Of a DNA stretch of 64,000 nucleotides, positions 40,441 through 55,121 are shown in pieces. Both the position numbers and the translations under genes were made by a program. The notes below the pieces were generated by a model. It searched no databases. It had not been told where the DNA came from and saw nothing but the letters and a program-made list of their open reading frames with translations. How positions within the stretch are numbered: the stretch's first letter is position 1; each line of letters starts with the position of its first letter. This stretch comes from Hermodice carunculata (Eukaryota; Annelida; Polychaeta; Eunicida; Amphinomidae). The DNA is taken from assembly GCA_964020975.1 (NCBI GenBank), contig CAXHWN010002574.1, forward strand, positions 459,001 to 523,000, in the 5' to 3' direction.

Positions 40441-42208
40441 GCGACCATCGCACCTATATATATTCATATAGTTCTGTACAATAATATATATGCATGCACC
40501 CCGTTTGCATAGATTTTGCGAAAATTATGGTTTAATGTTGCTAATATTGTAATTTACATTGCCATTTGCTGCAAATGCATAAGACGCATGTAATATATAT
40601 TTTGGATTCATTTTATGTGAGGCATTCGTGATCAAGTATATCAGCTAGCATGAAGTAACAATAAGTGTGCCTTTTTGTTTCTCATTCAGTTGCAGATTCC
40701 ACCTGATTTCCTGTTTTGCATGCAACGCTGGACAGTGATCATAAACTAGGGCAGAGGGCTGTAGTCGGTGGCTGAAAGTGGCACTCAGCGGCATAAATGC
40801 AAATAAGCAGCAGCAGATGTGGCTGAAATAACATGTGGATGTTTGCTTTAAAGAAGTTTTTCCCTTTTGAAATTTTGAAGTCCCAATGCTTGGAACGCTT
40901 TGTATATATGCATGCATGTTGTCCACGCCTCTCATCTACAGTAATTGGATACGAAGAAATTCATGGAATATCCAAAGATGGACATGTAGATCAAGACTCA
41001 CCACTGGTGTTAACGGTATGGCTTTCAACTGTTGCAGTTCTATCGATGTGTTACTTTGGCTAAAGTTGGAATACATGTAAGGTCAAAGAACTAAAAAAAT
41101 GTGCGAATGCTGGAATGTCATTTGAAAATAGAATTTAAAATTTAGAGTTTAGACGTATGATATTACCTAGACACCGAACCCAATTTGCAGATTCATGATA
41201 CAGTTTGCACGTGCCACAATGCCGATAGACATGAACTAAGCATACACATACCTCATAAGTAAGAACGATAATTACATCCCTATGCTCAAGCTACATGCAG
41301 CATTTCATCATAGATGTACGTATGGTGAAGGGTCGGGAGCTATGCACAATAGTCAGAAAACAGGGCTTGTGAAGACAGTGTAACTAGAAGAATCGTAGTA
41401 GCTACAAACGTAGGGCGTCAACATGATATATAAGGGCAAGTTATGACAATACGAAACATACGGACTGAGTACGGGAAACATCTCCAATACCAGTCATGAG
41501 TTGATCCCCTGCAGTGTGATCTCAGCGTATATTCAGAATAATAATGCCTGTATGTGTATCTAAAGCATATAGTGAAAAGCAAGAAGAATATTGATATTGC
41601 AAACAATGTAATCCGTGCTGCCACTCATTTTACACTAACAGTATGTTAGTATCTTGGTATTGGCAAGCGTTTCTCATTATGCTTTTGGAAATCTTATTTG
41701 CAGACCATACCTGCCGTACAATTGTTTATGTTCACATATACACCAGATAAATCAGCTGGGCTGTTTTATGTTATCATATATGTGGGTATGCTCTTGGAGT
41801 ACACCACATTACTGCCTTCCCATAAAAATACAAGAGACGTGAAATTGCAATGTGAAACAGCCCGTATATTTTTGTATTTATGAATATTTTGTTATCTCAT
41901 TCCCCTATTTTTAGATTTCTAGTGATGTTGAATATTACAAAGTAATACCCTTAGCTTCCCTCATTTTGAACAGTTAACTGTGTATTAAAATGCATTCAGC
42001 AGGAGCATGACTGACAAAAGATTCTATCCGTTAAGTCTTCTTATATATCTAAGAGAGGCTTGTCAAGGAATATAATGACGAATATGCAAATGCAGATACT
42101 TCCTTCAGCTTACCGGGGGACTTTTGCATACATAATTACGTTGTATGTTTAGAGTTTTGTTTACTTTTTGCATATTTTCCACAGATACGTTTTTTTCAGC
42201 TTCACTTT
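40441..42208. other. No gene seen
   Basis: Ordinary AT-rich DNA. Overlapping frames at 40645-41080 on both strands lack motifs. Confidence 0.4.
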
Positions 42209-42403
42209 ATGTGTGGTCGACATTTTAACTGTTTACTTATGAGTGGTGCTGGTTTAAAGAAGTCAACATGGGACGGCAAGCCATTCAACTTTTGGTGCCT
42301 TAACGTGTCCGACTCTGGTAGTTTGTCATGGGACAACGTGGCATTTTCTTTGGTAGTAAGAGGCATAATTGCTGAAATGCCGATCTCGGCCATGATTGAA
42401 TGA
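42209..42403 (+). CDS. Possible exon or small ORF, unassigned
   Basis: A 64-codon frame with balanced, non-repetitive composition (STWDGKPFNFWCLNVSDSG ... GIIAEMPISAMIE), preceded at 42170-42200 by a pyrimidine-rich stretch ending in 'gtttttttcag', which resembles a 3' splice site. It ends in a normal stop. I know no family for it; it might be a terminal exon of a host gene or a scrap of a mobile element. Low confidence. Confidence 0.2.
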   Translation: MCGRHFNCLLMSGAGLKKSTWDGKPFNFWCLNVSDSGSLSWDNVAFSLVVRGIIAEMPISAMIE

Positions 42404-43423
42404 GGGCGACTGGACTTTAACTAGCGGAAATACAGATCACTGATTAAGGTCATACAAAACCATTATGGTTGAGATATCATCAGTTGTTGTTTACACACAA
42501 GGGTTGTTTAAACTTCCTTCCCTAGGTTAAGCCTTGATACTTTCGACAAAAAATAAGACTCACCTTGGTATGGAGAATCTAGAACTTTGTATATGCTATT
42601 AAGCTGTTTTTTAAAAAAAGAAGGTATTTTTCAGGGTGCATTGTTCAAAAAGAAGACCTGAAATTGATGCAGCCTCTGTTAGATAAAGACAGGTCTGAAA
42701 TTTCCCGAAGCGTTAAAATGTTATTCAAGAACAGTCGACTACAGATTTTTTTAACCAAAATCTTTTAAACTTGTTCCCCAGATTATGAACATAATTTAAT
42801 GATAAACCCTAGAATCAATGGCATGTTTCTTTACGGCGATACGTAATAGATATCAGCACAATTTACAGTGTATATTTCACCATTAACTTATGTTAACAAG
42901 TTTTATGTTTAAAAGTTTAAGATATGAGAACCAAGCAAATTGCATTGTTTAGTAAGTTGACGTTTCTTCATTATTGTATGAGATAAATCTATAGAATTTA
43001 CCATTTGCCCAGACGGCTTTCAGTTACCAAAACAAGACAGAATCCCTGGTTTTGTGATTAGAAGGGGGCATTCTGACAGGACCTTTTCGAATATTTAATT
43101 AATCAAATATTAAAACGTCGTTCATTGTGAAATGGTTATGAAACAAAGAAGGCCAACAGACATGGATTTGTGGCTGATATCTATGTTAAGGCCAATGCAT
43201 ATATGAGAGTATAAACGTGTTACATATCCTGGAACCATTTCAGGCATTTACAGATATTTTCAATCCTTTTACAGGGACTTATAGTTCAATCTCTAGGACT
43301 GAATAAACATGTTAATTCCAGGTAGGTGATCTTTCGATGCCTAGCTAATTGACGTACGATAAATTGACGGGAATAATATCCCTAGCCATGACAAGCCTGG
43401 TCCTATTACAGGCACGTACTAGG

Positions 43424-43425
43424 TA

Positions 43426-43456
<31 letters not shown>
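43424..43456. repeat. (TA)n microsatellite
   Basis: About 16 TA units within a longer open frame, which explains its Tyr-Ile run. Confidence 0.95.
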
Positions 43457-43458
<2 letters not shown>

Positions 43459-43459
43459 G

Positions 43460-43678
43460 GAATATTTCATGGCAACAGGTATACGCCTTAGCCATGGAGT
43501 ACATGTATTGCGTGTAGAAGAGAACGAAACTACTCACTGCGAATTCGCTGTCGGTTTAGGAGCTCAAAATCGCACAGCATTTCATGCTGTGCATCCACAT
43601 AAATTGTGCAAATGTCTGGTGATTGCAGATAATGACGTCGAAAGTAACGTGAAGTTCATGCAGCGTATGTACACGTAG
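43460..43678 (+). CDS. Possible small coding segment, unassigned
   Basis: After the TA tract the frame reads 'MATGIRLSHGVHVLRVEENE', 'HCEFAVGLGAQNRTAFHAV' and ends 'VESNVKFMQRMYT' with a stop. Composition is protein-like and the region is slightly richer in GC than its flanks. I recognise no domain. The frame also extends upstream through the microsatellite to 43349, so the true start, if any, is unclear. Confidence 0.2.
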   Translation, partial: EYFMATGIRLSHGVHVLRVEENETTHCEFAVGLGAQNRTAFHAVHPHKLCKCLVIADNDVESNVKFMQRMYT

Positions 43679-46057
<2,379 letters not shown>

Positions 46058-46943
46058 GTGTGGAATAAATGAAATCGCATTGCAAGACACCAAAGCCAAA
46101 TTTCAAGGTATACACTAAGGGCTTCTTCAGGAGAGGTAAAAGCATTATTTGGAAGAAATAGAAATTTTGTTCTGATAAAGTCATGGATATTTAAAATTTT
46201 CCAATGACTTTGTCTGTTAATTGAAACAGGGGGGCGTTTGATCAGGATAGCATATTACTAGGCCTTTTGATGTACATTATGTTGGTAATCCTTTTATCCA
46301 AATTTGTTTTGGCCTTTTTTATAAATTGATATTTTCTCAAGTCAAATCATACACATTCTCAGATTTGAATTGCATCCATTTCAGGTCTTTACAATTCTAT
46401 AAAAATAAGGAACTTAAATTGCAAGCTTTGAATTGTTAAAGCGATTCGGTGGTTTCTTCCAAATTGTAAATTGTGGACCTTTTCAAAATAATTTTTTGAT
46501 TTGAATATGACTCACTTATGTTCTGGACACTACATCTAGGAAATTAATTACATGTAAAAGCTTGAGGGCGAGGAGAATTTATTCTGACACTGAACTTTGA
46601 CATTCGTCTGCTGGATGGCGATTTGAAACAAAGCTGGATCTTTATAATTTATACTCAGATCCGAAGGCTTCTATGAAGCAACAGATACACCACCTAAAAC
46701 TTGAAGTAACCTATAAAGGCCCCTATTCTATCATAACATTTTGTGTATCAGCATAACTGAAAGTCTACTTCATGCACTGAGGAAAATTTTATTAAACCAT
46801 AACATAAGGTCTAGTCACCAACAAATTTTAGAATTTTATAATGATCACATACAAAGATCCCTTTGTTAAGATGGGCTCAACCACACCAATTACGATAATA
46901 ATGAAAGAGTACCTTGCCATGCTAGTTAAATAAACCTGTGTTT
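46058..46943. other. No gene seen
   Basis: No coding or repeat signal beyond short A/T runs. Confidence 0.4.
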
Positions 46944-46984
46944 TCTTTCTTTCTTTTTTTCTTTCTTTCTTTCTTTCTTTCTTC

Positions 46985-47015
<31 letters not shown>

Positions 47016-47078
47016 TCATGCTTCTTTCTTTCATGCTTCTTTCTTTCTTTCTATCTTTTTTCTCTCGCTCTTTCTTTT
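46944..47078. repeat. (TTTC)n microsatellite
   Basis: Near-pure TTTC/CTTT units with two ATGC interruptions near 47017-47036, grading into CT-rich sequence. Confidence 0.96.
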
Positions 47079-47084
47079 TTTCTT

Positions 47085-47830
47085 ATTGGCTGCCATGGTA
47101 GCAATATTTGGAGTTGGAGTAATCAAGGGAAAACACATTTTAACCATTACTTTATAAACGAAAAAGGTTATTGCTTCATAACTTTACACCAACATACATA
47201 TACCTACTATAGATACACTTCATGCAAAACTAATTTGAGGAAACAGGTTTTAGAAATTGGTCGCCATGGCAACGGAAAGTTAATTAAAGAACCTAAATTT
47301 GCATTGGACACCGAAAACTTGGTTTTACATATATTATGCACAATTTTCATCAAATATTATGGAAAGTGTAAATAAAGTCTTTTACAATTAAGCCTAAGAT
47401 CAATTGAGTCAAATAAGTGATTCATGATGGCCAGTGCTGTGCATTGGGGGAATGATACATGTGGTAATACTAGCAAAAGATTTTTACACATACTTAAAAA
47501 AAAAAACAGCTGAAGTTGGTATCACACGAAAGATAAGTACCTGAAGTGTAGGGTTATGTAGAGTGTTCTATTTATTTCCTGGGTAATATGTGTTATTACT
47601 GGTAACAATGGTAATGCAAATTCAGTTTTGGAGTAATCACTAGCAAAACACACCTTTAACCATAACCATAATAAAATTCTGTACATACAAGTTGCCACTC
47701 TAAATCAACATATCAATTGAAAAGGCCTTTAATGATAATGCAATATGTTGTGGTCAGTGTCAACAATTGGTTGCCATGGTAACAGAATTTTAATTATTAA
47801 CTTAAATTTGCCATTAGACAAAAGATACTT
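47085..47830 (-). repeat. X-box-pair repeat family, minus orientation, two units
   Basis: Near-palindromes gctgccatggtagc (47089-47102) and tcgccatggcaac (about 47260-47273) stand 171 bp apart; gtaacaatggtaat (47602-47615) and gttgccatggtaac (47770-47783) stand 168 bp apart. The 47.09-47.27 segment, reverse-complemented, aligns well with 52.61-52.79 kb: both share 'aagtaatggttaaaatgtgttttt(t)cccttgattactc' between the palindromes. Non-coding. The palindrome GTTGCCATGGYAAC is the classical binding site of RFX-family factors (established), but binding here is inference. Confidence 0.8.
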
Positions 47831-47979
47831 GTCTGTAGCTTTAAGTGGTATGAAACATTTCAGCAACTGTCCTACAAGAATGTTCAAAGAACAGGACTAT
47901 CACAGTTCTGTGCTCAGCTGACATGTACATATACCCTTGCCATTTAAGATTTGGCCCCCAAAGGAACAAAGAAATTCAT

Positions 47980-48463
47980 GAAAAAAACTAAAAATGAATG
48001 GGGCATGACCATTTGAACAATCTGGTAGAGACCCATCCAAGGTATTTTGCCACCAACTTTGAAGTCAATCTGGTTGAAGGATTTTTGAGGAGAAGTCGAA
48101 TATGTTAATCAGCATTAGAATGCCAATTGGCTCACATAGTAATCAATGGGAAAGGTTCATTTACTGAGAAGTACTCCAAATTGCAAAAAAATCGTAAAAC
48201 ATCAGGTATCCATAACATCGCCACTTAGTGAACAACGTTGTTTGACCCTACCACATATAGCATATCAACCACGTTTCAGCTTAATCTGACAGACGGTTCT
48301 GTTGAACAAGTCATAAAAAAAGCAAAAAATCCCACCAAAATCATAAATAATTAGAAAAAAGTGCAGCACCATTCGGTAAACAAATTAAGAACTAGAAGTG
48401 TTGCTGTGTGATATCAAACTAATTGGGCGAGCAGTTTCAGATAAGATTTTTTTAAAGATTCGT

Positions 48464-48535
<72 letters not shown>

Positions 48536-49305
48536 TACAAAAAACCAAATATCAATGTTGCATGACCATTTGAACAAATCTGGTAGAGACCTACCCAAGG
48601 TACATTGCCACCAAGATGAAGTCAATCTGGACGACTGCTTTGGAGAAGAAGTCAGAAATGTGAATTAGCATTATAAGGTCTATTGACTTACATGGTAAAT
48701 GATCAATACGAAAGACGCATTCAGCGATAAGAACCAAAATTGAAAAAAGAAAAAAAAGTCGTTAAAAATTAGGAATCAACAGTATTGCCACCAAGTGAAC
48801 AACTATCTTTGATCCTTAATTCCACAAAGAACACATCCACTACGTGCCAGCTTAAGCAGAGTGATGGTTCTGGAGGAAAAGTCAAAAGTAGCAAAGACGC
48901 AGAAAAAAATCATAAAAAAGTATAAAAAGAATTGCAGCACCAGCTGGTGAACAAATTGAACACTTGGAGTGCCTAGGAATGGTCCTATGTGATATCACTG
49001 CAATTGAGTGAGGGTTTTCAAAGAAGATTTCTTTTAACATTTGGCCCCCCCCCAAGACACTTGTTTTTTGAAAACCACCAAATACACACCAAAAACAATT
49101 TCTAAAAAATCTAAACATTATTGGAGAGTAACAATTTTCTCAATCTTGGTAGAAACAGACCCTAGGTACATTGGTACCAAGTTTGAAGGTAATCTGGCTT
49201 ACTGTTTTGGAGCAAAAGTCAGTTGATGACTATGAACAACAGACAATGACAGGTGAAGGACCCTTAGATAAGCTCTGCTACGGACAAGTCAGCTGAGCTA
49301 AAAAG
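47980..49305 (-). repeat. Dispersed ~556-bp tandem repeat family, minus orientation
   Basis: The block 'gaccatttgaacaa.tctggtagagac', followed by 'caaggta..ttgccacca', recurs at about 48008 and 48564 and, weaker, at about 49123, so the period is near 556. The right border agtcagctgagctaaaaag (49287-49305) is the inverse of the left border at 26082. Reverse-complemented, 48240-48400 aligns with 27000-27160 ('gaaccgtctgtcagattaag', 'gttcact..gtggc'). A TA microsatellite (48466-48532) splits the first unit. Non-coding. Confidence 0.82.
48466..48532. repeat. (TA)n microsatellite
   Basis: About 33 TA units inside the 556-bp repeat family. Confidence 0.96.
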
Positions 49306-49389
49306 TATTGCTTTTGTAGCTACCATTGCAGCCAATTTAGCGCAAACTAGACATACCATCAAGGCAAGCGTTGACTGAAGGGTCCGCCA

Positions 49390-49745
49390 ATTGCTCAAAT
49401 TAGGTCATGGTGACATCAAACTTTAATCAGTTTTGGCGTGCCAGCTAAACATACTACAAAATTTGAGTCAACTACATTGGAGTATTCTGGATATATTGGG
49501 GTAACGAGCCCTAACGAGCATGTAATAAGGATACCATTTTCTCAAAATAAATTAGGTCATGGTGACACCAAAACCTAATCAGTTCATCTTGCCAGGTCGG
49601 GTAAGCAAATTTGAGCAAAATGCACGGAGGAATTCTGTAGTTATCGCGGTAGCTGGAATGCGCACATCTAGACGGACGGACATCCAAACAGACGGACGGA
49701 CGGACAACCCGATAACAGAAAGGGTCCCCCCCATGGGCACGACCA
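49390..49745. repeat. Tandem ~153-bp block with GGACGGACGGACA tail
   Basis: The block 'aaattaggtcatggtgaca(t/c)caaa' occurs at about 49398 and 49550. The second copy runs into cacatctagacggacggacatcc and acggacggacggacaaccc at about 49665-49710, a tail type seen widely in invertebrate repeats (recollection). It abuts the 556-bp family and may be another dispersed repeat. Confidence 0.65.
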
Positions 49746-50169
49746 TTGAAAACAACCAGTGTTTTATGCTTACCTAACAATATTTTTAGCAGGATCTTGT
49801 TGATATTGTATGCCATTATGCTCAGGGTCACTGGTATTGCTAGTTTACATTGTATTAAGTTAATTCCCCGAAAAAAAATCATTCATGCAACATATCTTTG
49901 ATGCAAGACAAGTTCCAGGCAGAGATGAATACATGTTTCAATGGTATAATTTTTTTTTTTTTTGTGGTTGTTAATGCAACCAATGAAAGTAAAGGTAAAA
50001 TTTAAATGTACAATTACATTAAACTTTCACTTTATCTGATATATCAAATTCATCCCCTTCCATAAATGCGGTATAACGGAAATGTATTTTTAAAGTATTT
50101 TGACATGCATATGGAACTAACAAGTTTCCATGGCAACTTGAATAACATTACCGAAATGTTACATTTTGC

Positions 50170-50430
50170 AATTATACAAGAACACCAGGTCATCGTGACT
50201 GTACCATAAGTATTTGATTATTTTTTTATATGCGGGTCACCATGCCAAATAACTATAATACTTATTGAACTCCAATATACCATACAGTTGTAACCATAGT
50301 TCAAGAACAGCAGGTCATTGTGACAGTACCACAAGTATTTGACTTTTTTTATGTGGTTACCATTACAACAACTACAATACTTGTATAGTTGAAATCCAAG
50401 ATATCATATACAGTTGCGACCATAGTTCAA
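50170..50430. repeat. Imperfect ~125-bp tandem duplication
   Basis: Copy one from about 50178 (aagaacaccaggtcat(c)gtgac) and copy two from about 50303 (aagaacagcaggtcattgtgac) share 'gtaccataagtatttgatt' and 'cagttgtaaccatagttcaa', at roughly 80-85% identity. Confidence 0.85.
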
Positions 50431-51450
50431 TATAATTTCATATTTTAAACCATCACGTTTATATAGGTAGAAGATAATAATGGTGAAATTAAAAGGAAAC
50501 ACGTTTGTGCTACAACCTCAATATGATACAAATAACTATTTACAATTATATATCAAAACTTAAGTACAAAATAGCCTTTAGAGGTGCTAAATATGAAACA
50601 AATTCCAAACAGCCACTGTCAAACATTGGCTGCCATAGGTCCTGCTGAGGACCTGTTGCTACATTTAGGCTGATATAGCCTACGCCAAAATTTTCATACG
50701 AAATGAGTGAAATTGACAATACCATTTTCTCCTGTTAAGGTGAGGTTAGAGAATGACAGGTTAGAATAAGGACTGCAGAGTTTGAACTATGGAATAGGTT
50801 ATTGATCACTTGGAAGTGGATCTAAACAAAGAGTCTCCAATGTAATAGAAGAGTAAACAAAAAAGTTTCTGCATCAGGGGACGTTCAGAGAAAGGCGTAG
50901 ACTAGTTGTCAAACCAACCTATGGGGCCAACATTTCCACACTAAGCTCAGTTAAAGTAGCAATGACACTTTGCACTCATACAAATATCAACATCTGAGTT
51001 GCTTCCTGTAAGATTGAGTATTGCCACTATAGTCCTTGTCAAATTTACATGTTCAAAAACATGCATCACTTTATGACATCGTTACAGAGTATGATAATTC
51101 TGGATATTGTTACTCAATCCACTTATGTAAAATGGTAATGTACCTGGTCATATACAGTACAGCTGATATCACAGAATGAAAAAAAACACCTGTGAGCTTG
51201 AAAATGTGATTAAAGGTGAGATTTGATTCATCGGAACTTTTGCAGCGGATAGAACTTATCTGCACACATTAAGAACATGCTCGGATAAATGATTGTTGCT
51301 CAAGCATATGAATATAGAGCAAGCTCTTTAAAAATGCGCAACATTATTTCAAAAAGTTTGAAATACCTGATATACATGTTCATATGCATATGGGCAGGTG
51401 TTCAACATATATAAACTAATAGATGGCAAAATATTGAGTAACAAGGCCTG
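50431..51450. other. No gene seen
   Basis: No coding signal; AT-rich DNA between the two X-box repeat blocks. Confidence 0.4.
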
Positions 51451-53480
51451 TGTTGCCATGGAAACAACCAGAATAATTCATGTTTCAGGCATCTATGCCC
51501 TGGTAACATCCCCACTTAGTGGTTCATAGTCTATTATGAAACGAGTGATGGTGAAGAATAGTAAAAAGCTGTTATGTGTGTACTTTAGTAAGAATCACTT
51601 TTATAAATCTCAAAATGCTGCTTTTGCTGGGCATTGCAATGGAATATAACTTTTTCTTATTGATAATTGGTTGCAATGGCAACCAGCTGTGACTTAGAGT
51701 CCAACTGGATACAAAGTGATTTTTACATCAGAACAATTGATTGGAAAGTGTTTATGAAATATACAGCAAAACATGGTACATGTCTTACATTCGTTTAGTT
51801 TACAGGGGGGCAAGAATGGAATATAAACGGTAGGAAGGATGTCTTACATGGTTCACAGGCAACTTCTGCTAGGGAACTTTTTTCAAATTGGTACATAACT
51901 CAAATGCAAAATGATTTATCCAAACTTTAGTGCTGGAATACCTTATTTATATTTTAACTATAATTCTGATGATTGAGATTAGATTTTTCATGCTGGAAAC
52001 AAGCTTCTTATGCATTACATAATTTGTTTTGCAATATTGGAAATCTGTCGGTTGCAATAACAACCGATTGTTGGCAAATGTTATCTCAAATCAGCATTTT
52101 ATAAAATGTCTTCATATTAAGCATATTTTATGTAAAATTATGAAGTGATGACTTTGAAACGTACAACGTTACAATAGTGATATTGCCCTGACAACACAAA
52201 AATTCAATTCCGTTGCCATGGTCACCAATATAAACACATTTTGACAATAAAATCGATGGTACACTCTACCATACCTTAAACTTCTAGTTACTATGTTTCG
52301 ATTGATACCAAATATAGCTAGGTGCTTTCAAGTTAAAAACAATCCACTGGTGGTATCATCACATGTATCATTGCTCAGCAGTTTGCATCATGGTTGATAA
52401 TAATGTCGAATACAACAAACATCCGCTCATTTTGAGCAATCCTGATATTTGAAAGAACGTTCCTAGGTGACCACAAGCACTCCTACTTTGCTTAATTTAA
52501 TTATTTTTACATTTAAACGGCACATTGATGAAAATTATTCCTAAAATTAGAAGCGAGAAACAGGTTTTGGTTCTAATGTTTCATTGCAATATTTTTGTGA
52601 CCATTCCATTGCCATGGCAGCCAACTGTTTACACTAATTATCTTAAACTGGTTTGTCCGGAAACGTCTATAAAGTAGGTATGCTGATGTAAAATTTTAAA
52701 GTGGTACCTTGTATGTTTATTAAGTAATGGTTAAAATGTGTTTTTTCCTTGATTACTCTAATACTAAATGTCGTTACCATGGTAACCAACAAAAACATAT
52801 ATCGCCCATTATACTGATGGAACACTCGACCTTACCTTTAACTTCATGTTCTTATCTTTCAATTAATACCAAATTTAGGCACGTACTGTTTGGTTAAGAT
52901 TTGATTTACCAGCAGTATTGCCACATATATAATGTCTCACCAATCCGCAGGACTGGCCATGTGATGAAATGCCATATCCATAAAAATCTGCTGATTTGGA
53001 GTTATCTTAACATTTGCAAAGCTGTGCTAGCCGACCCAAAACACCCTTTCTTCACTCAATTGACCTCACTGTTACTGTAAATAGAACCTCTCTACATTTT
53101 AATATCAAAAGTCATGAAAATCATCCCAGTTATTAAAAACTCTAAACAGGTTTATAATGTTTATTTGCAAATTTAAGTGTTTTTTTTTTCATTCTGTTGC
53201 CAAGGCAGCCAGCTGTGGACAATAACTATCTCAAACTGGTTTCTTTTAAAACGCTTGTATAGTATGAATGCTGATGTAAAGTAGTGAAGTGGTGCCTTGT
53301 ATGTGTATAAAGTTATGGTTAAAAGGGTGCTTTTCCCTTCTTCTCATGGAAACTTCGTTGCCATGGTAACCAATATCAATACAAATTGACCAAGAAATTT
53401 ACAGAGCATCCTACCTAACCTTAAACTTCAGGTTTTTATCTTTTGATTGATTCCAGATGCAGCCAGGCATTTTCTGGTTT
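51451..53480 (+). repeat. X-box-pair repeat family, plus orientation, about three units and fragments
   Basis: Paired near-palindromes are at 52051 (gttgcaataacaac) and 52212 (gttgccatggtcac), at 52609 (ttgccatggcagcc) and 52773 (gttaccatggtaac), and at 53196 (gttgccaaggcagc) and 53357 (gttgccatggtaac), each 161-164 bp apart; the pairs repeat at about 560-587 bp. Single motifs also occur at 51453 (gttgccatggaaac) and 51670 (gttgcaatggcaac). Between members of a pair lies 'taaagt(a/t)atggttaaaa.gtg', after the second member 'ccttaaactt(c)' and 'gattgataccaaat'. No open frame. Together with 47.1-47.8 kb this makes an inverted arrangement. Confidence 0.82.
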
Positions 53481-55121
53481 AACGAAATCTGAAAATAAGC
53501 CTTTTTGAAAATTTAGCTGCTCTAATAATTAGTGCTACACCAGAATTTTAGCATGTGTGATTAAAAGCAGGTGCCAATAATTTACCGTGACAATGCATTT
53601 CATTTGAAAATAAACGGTATCTAGTGTCAAATGCATACATTTTGAATGAGCCCAGCAAGAGTGACGGAGGCAGATGTAGGACTGTGTGGTCTACTGGGAA
53701 ACTCTTTCCGAATTAAAACTCGAACAGTGTTTGAAATACAGACCCCGACACACTGGATTGATTAGCTATAAGAGTTTGTGGGGGATTTCATGAGAAGAAT
53801 CTTGGATTTTTGTGCCAAATGGCAAGCTTACTTGTGCAAGGTTTCTGTTCAAACCAATATAAAGGCCAAGGGTCATTTTGTTATGGCAATTGACTTACAT
53901 GCATGACAACACACGTCCACAACATTATTTTAATTATATGCACCTGCCCGAGGGAGGAATAATTGTTCTTTCCAAAACTCTAAGCACCTCACATCACTAG
54001 TGCATTGAATAAGACACGTCTTCATGATCGTACATACAGACACAGTTTTTTCGTCATCTTTAAAGCATCTTTGCTGACTATACTTCCTTGGTAATCGTAA
54101 TACCGCAATCCTATTATGTTGGCATTTTATATGGTAGGTGTGGCAAAACTGGGAAAAACAACTGTGATGCCATGATCTATCAGTATCTTCAAAAAAAATT
54201 CGGTATCACATTAACAAGTTTCAAACTCCAGTCACAATTACAGAAAGGTCACGATGATAGCAGATTAAAAAATCTATTCCCACTGTAACTCCACATCTGG
54301 TGCAAGGGTCTTAAAATCTAAGAATACGTTTTTGTTGATGAACTGCACAGTTCAATATGTCCCAACTAAATTAAAACATGTATGAAAGGTGACTGGAACC
54401 AGCCACTGTATATGGACATTCAGGTTTGGCAATATGCAGCAATGATGCTTCCCCTGTGTGCTCTGGCCAGGGGTGTATGTATGTTTGTACTACTGTGCAT
54501 TCATCCTGTTTACTACCACTTTTGGGAATGGCTTGTGCTCTCATGCAAAGGCCAACCATTATGATAGCTGCATCACCAAACCTGTTGATGTGGATGCATG
54601 TCTTCGACCATTATTGTTTTCTTTTCTATCCATACCTTGTGTATCCCATCATGAAAACACAAACAGAACTGAGGTTTTGTCATAGATGATTATGGTGTTT
54701 TCTGCTTCATTTCACCAACTGATGGCGCGGAACAATGTTGGTGTATAAGGCTTTATGTTTGCTGAATTTTATACTTTCATGGCAATTCCATGTGAAAAGT
54801 TATTACTCTCGTTTCATAACGTCATTACGTTCATGGCAGCGGTCACCTCCTGTGAGGTATGAGCAGTTAATGCATTGTTCAAGAGGAGCTTTATAAGTTT
54901 CCTTGTTTGACCATCGGATACCTTCTACGTGGATATAACACCTGTTTCCCCATACTATAATAAAAACCGTACCATTGGTTTAACATGGAGTATGATGCAC
55001 ACAGTGTTCTCTGTGTAATTGGATACATCACTGTAATGTTATGCCATGTGGTAAAGGAACACTATTTTCTACGTGATCAAATGCTGTATAAATGATTGTC
55101 CTCGAAATGGATAATTTCCAC
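53481..55121. other. No gene seen; several unassigned frames
   Basis: Frames at 54088-54288 and the overlapping ones at 54382-54689 have mixed composition, but no domain is recognised and they contradict each other by frame and strand. Confidence 0.4.

Noticed and set aside
54088-54288. ATP-binding (Walker A) protein because of 'GRCGKTGKN'
   Set aside because: Spacing does not fit GxxxxGK(S/T), and nothing downstream supports an ATPase.
54382-54689. Membrane protein from overlapping hydrophobic frames
   Set aside because: Three plus frames and one minus frame overlap with equal merit; none has motif support.
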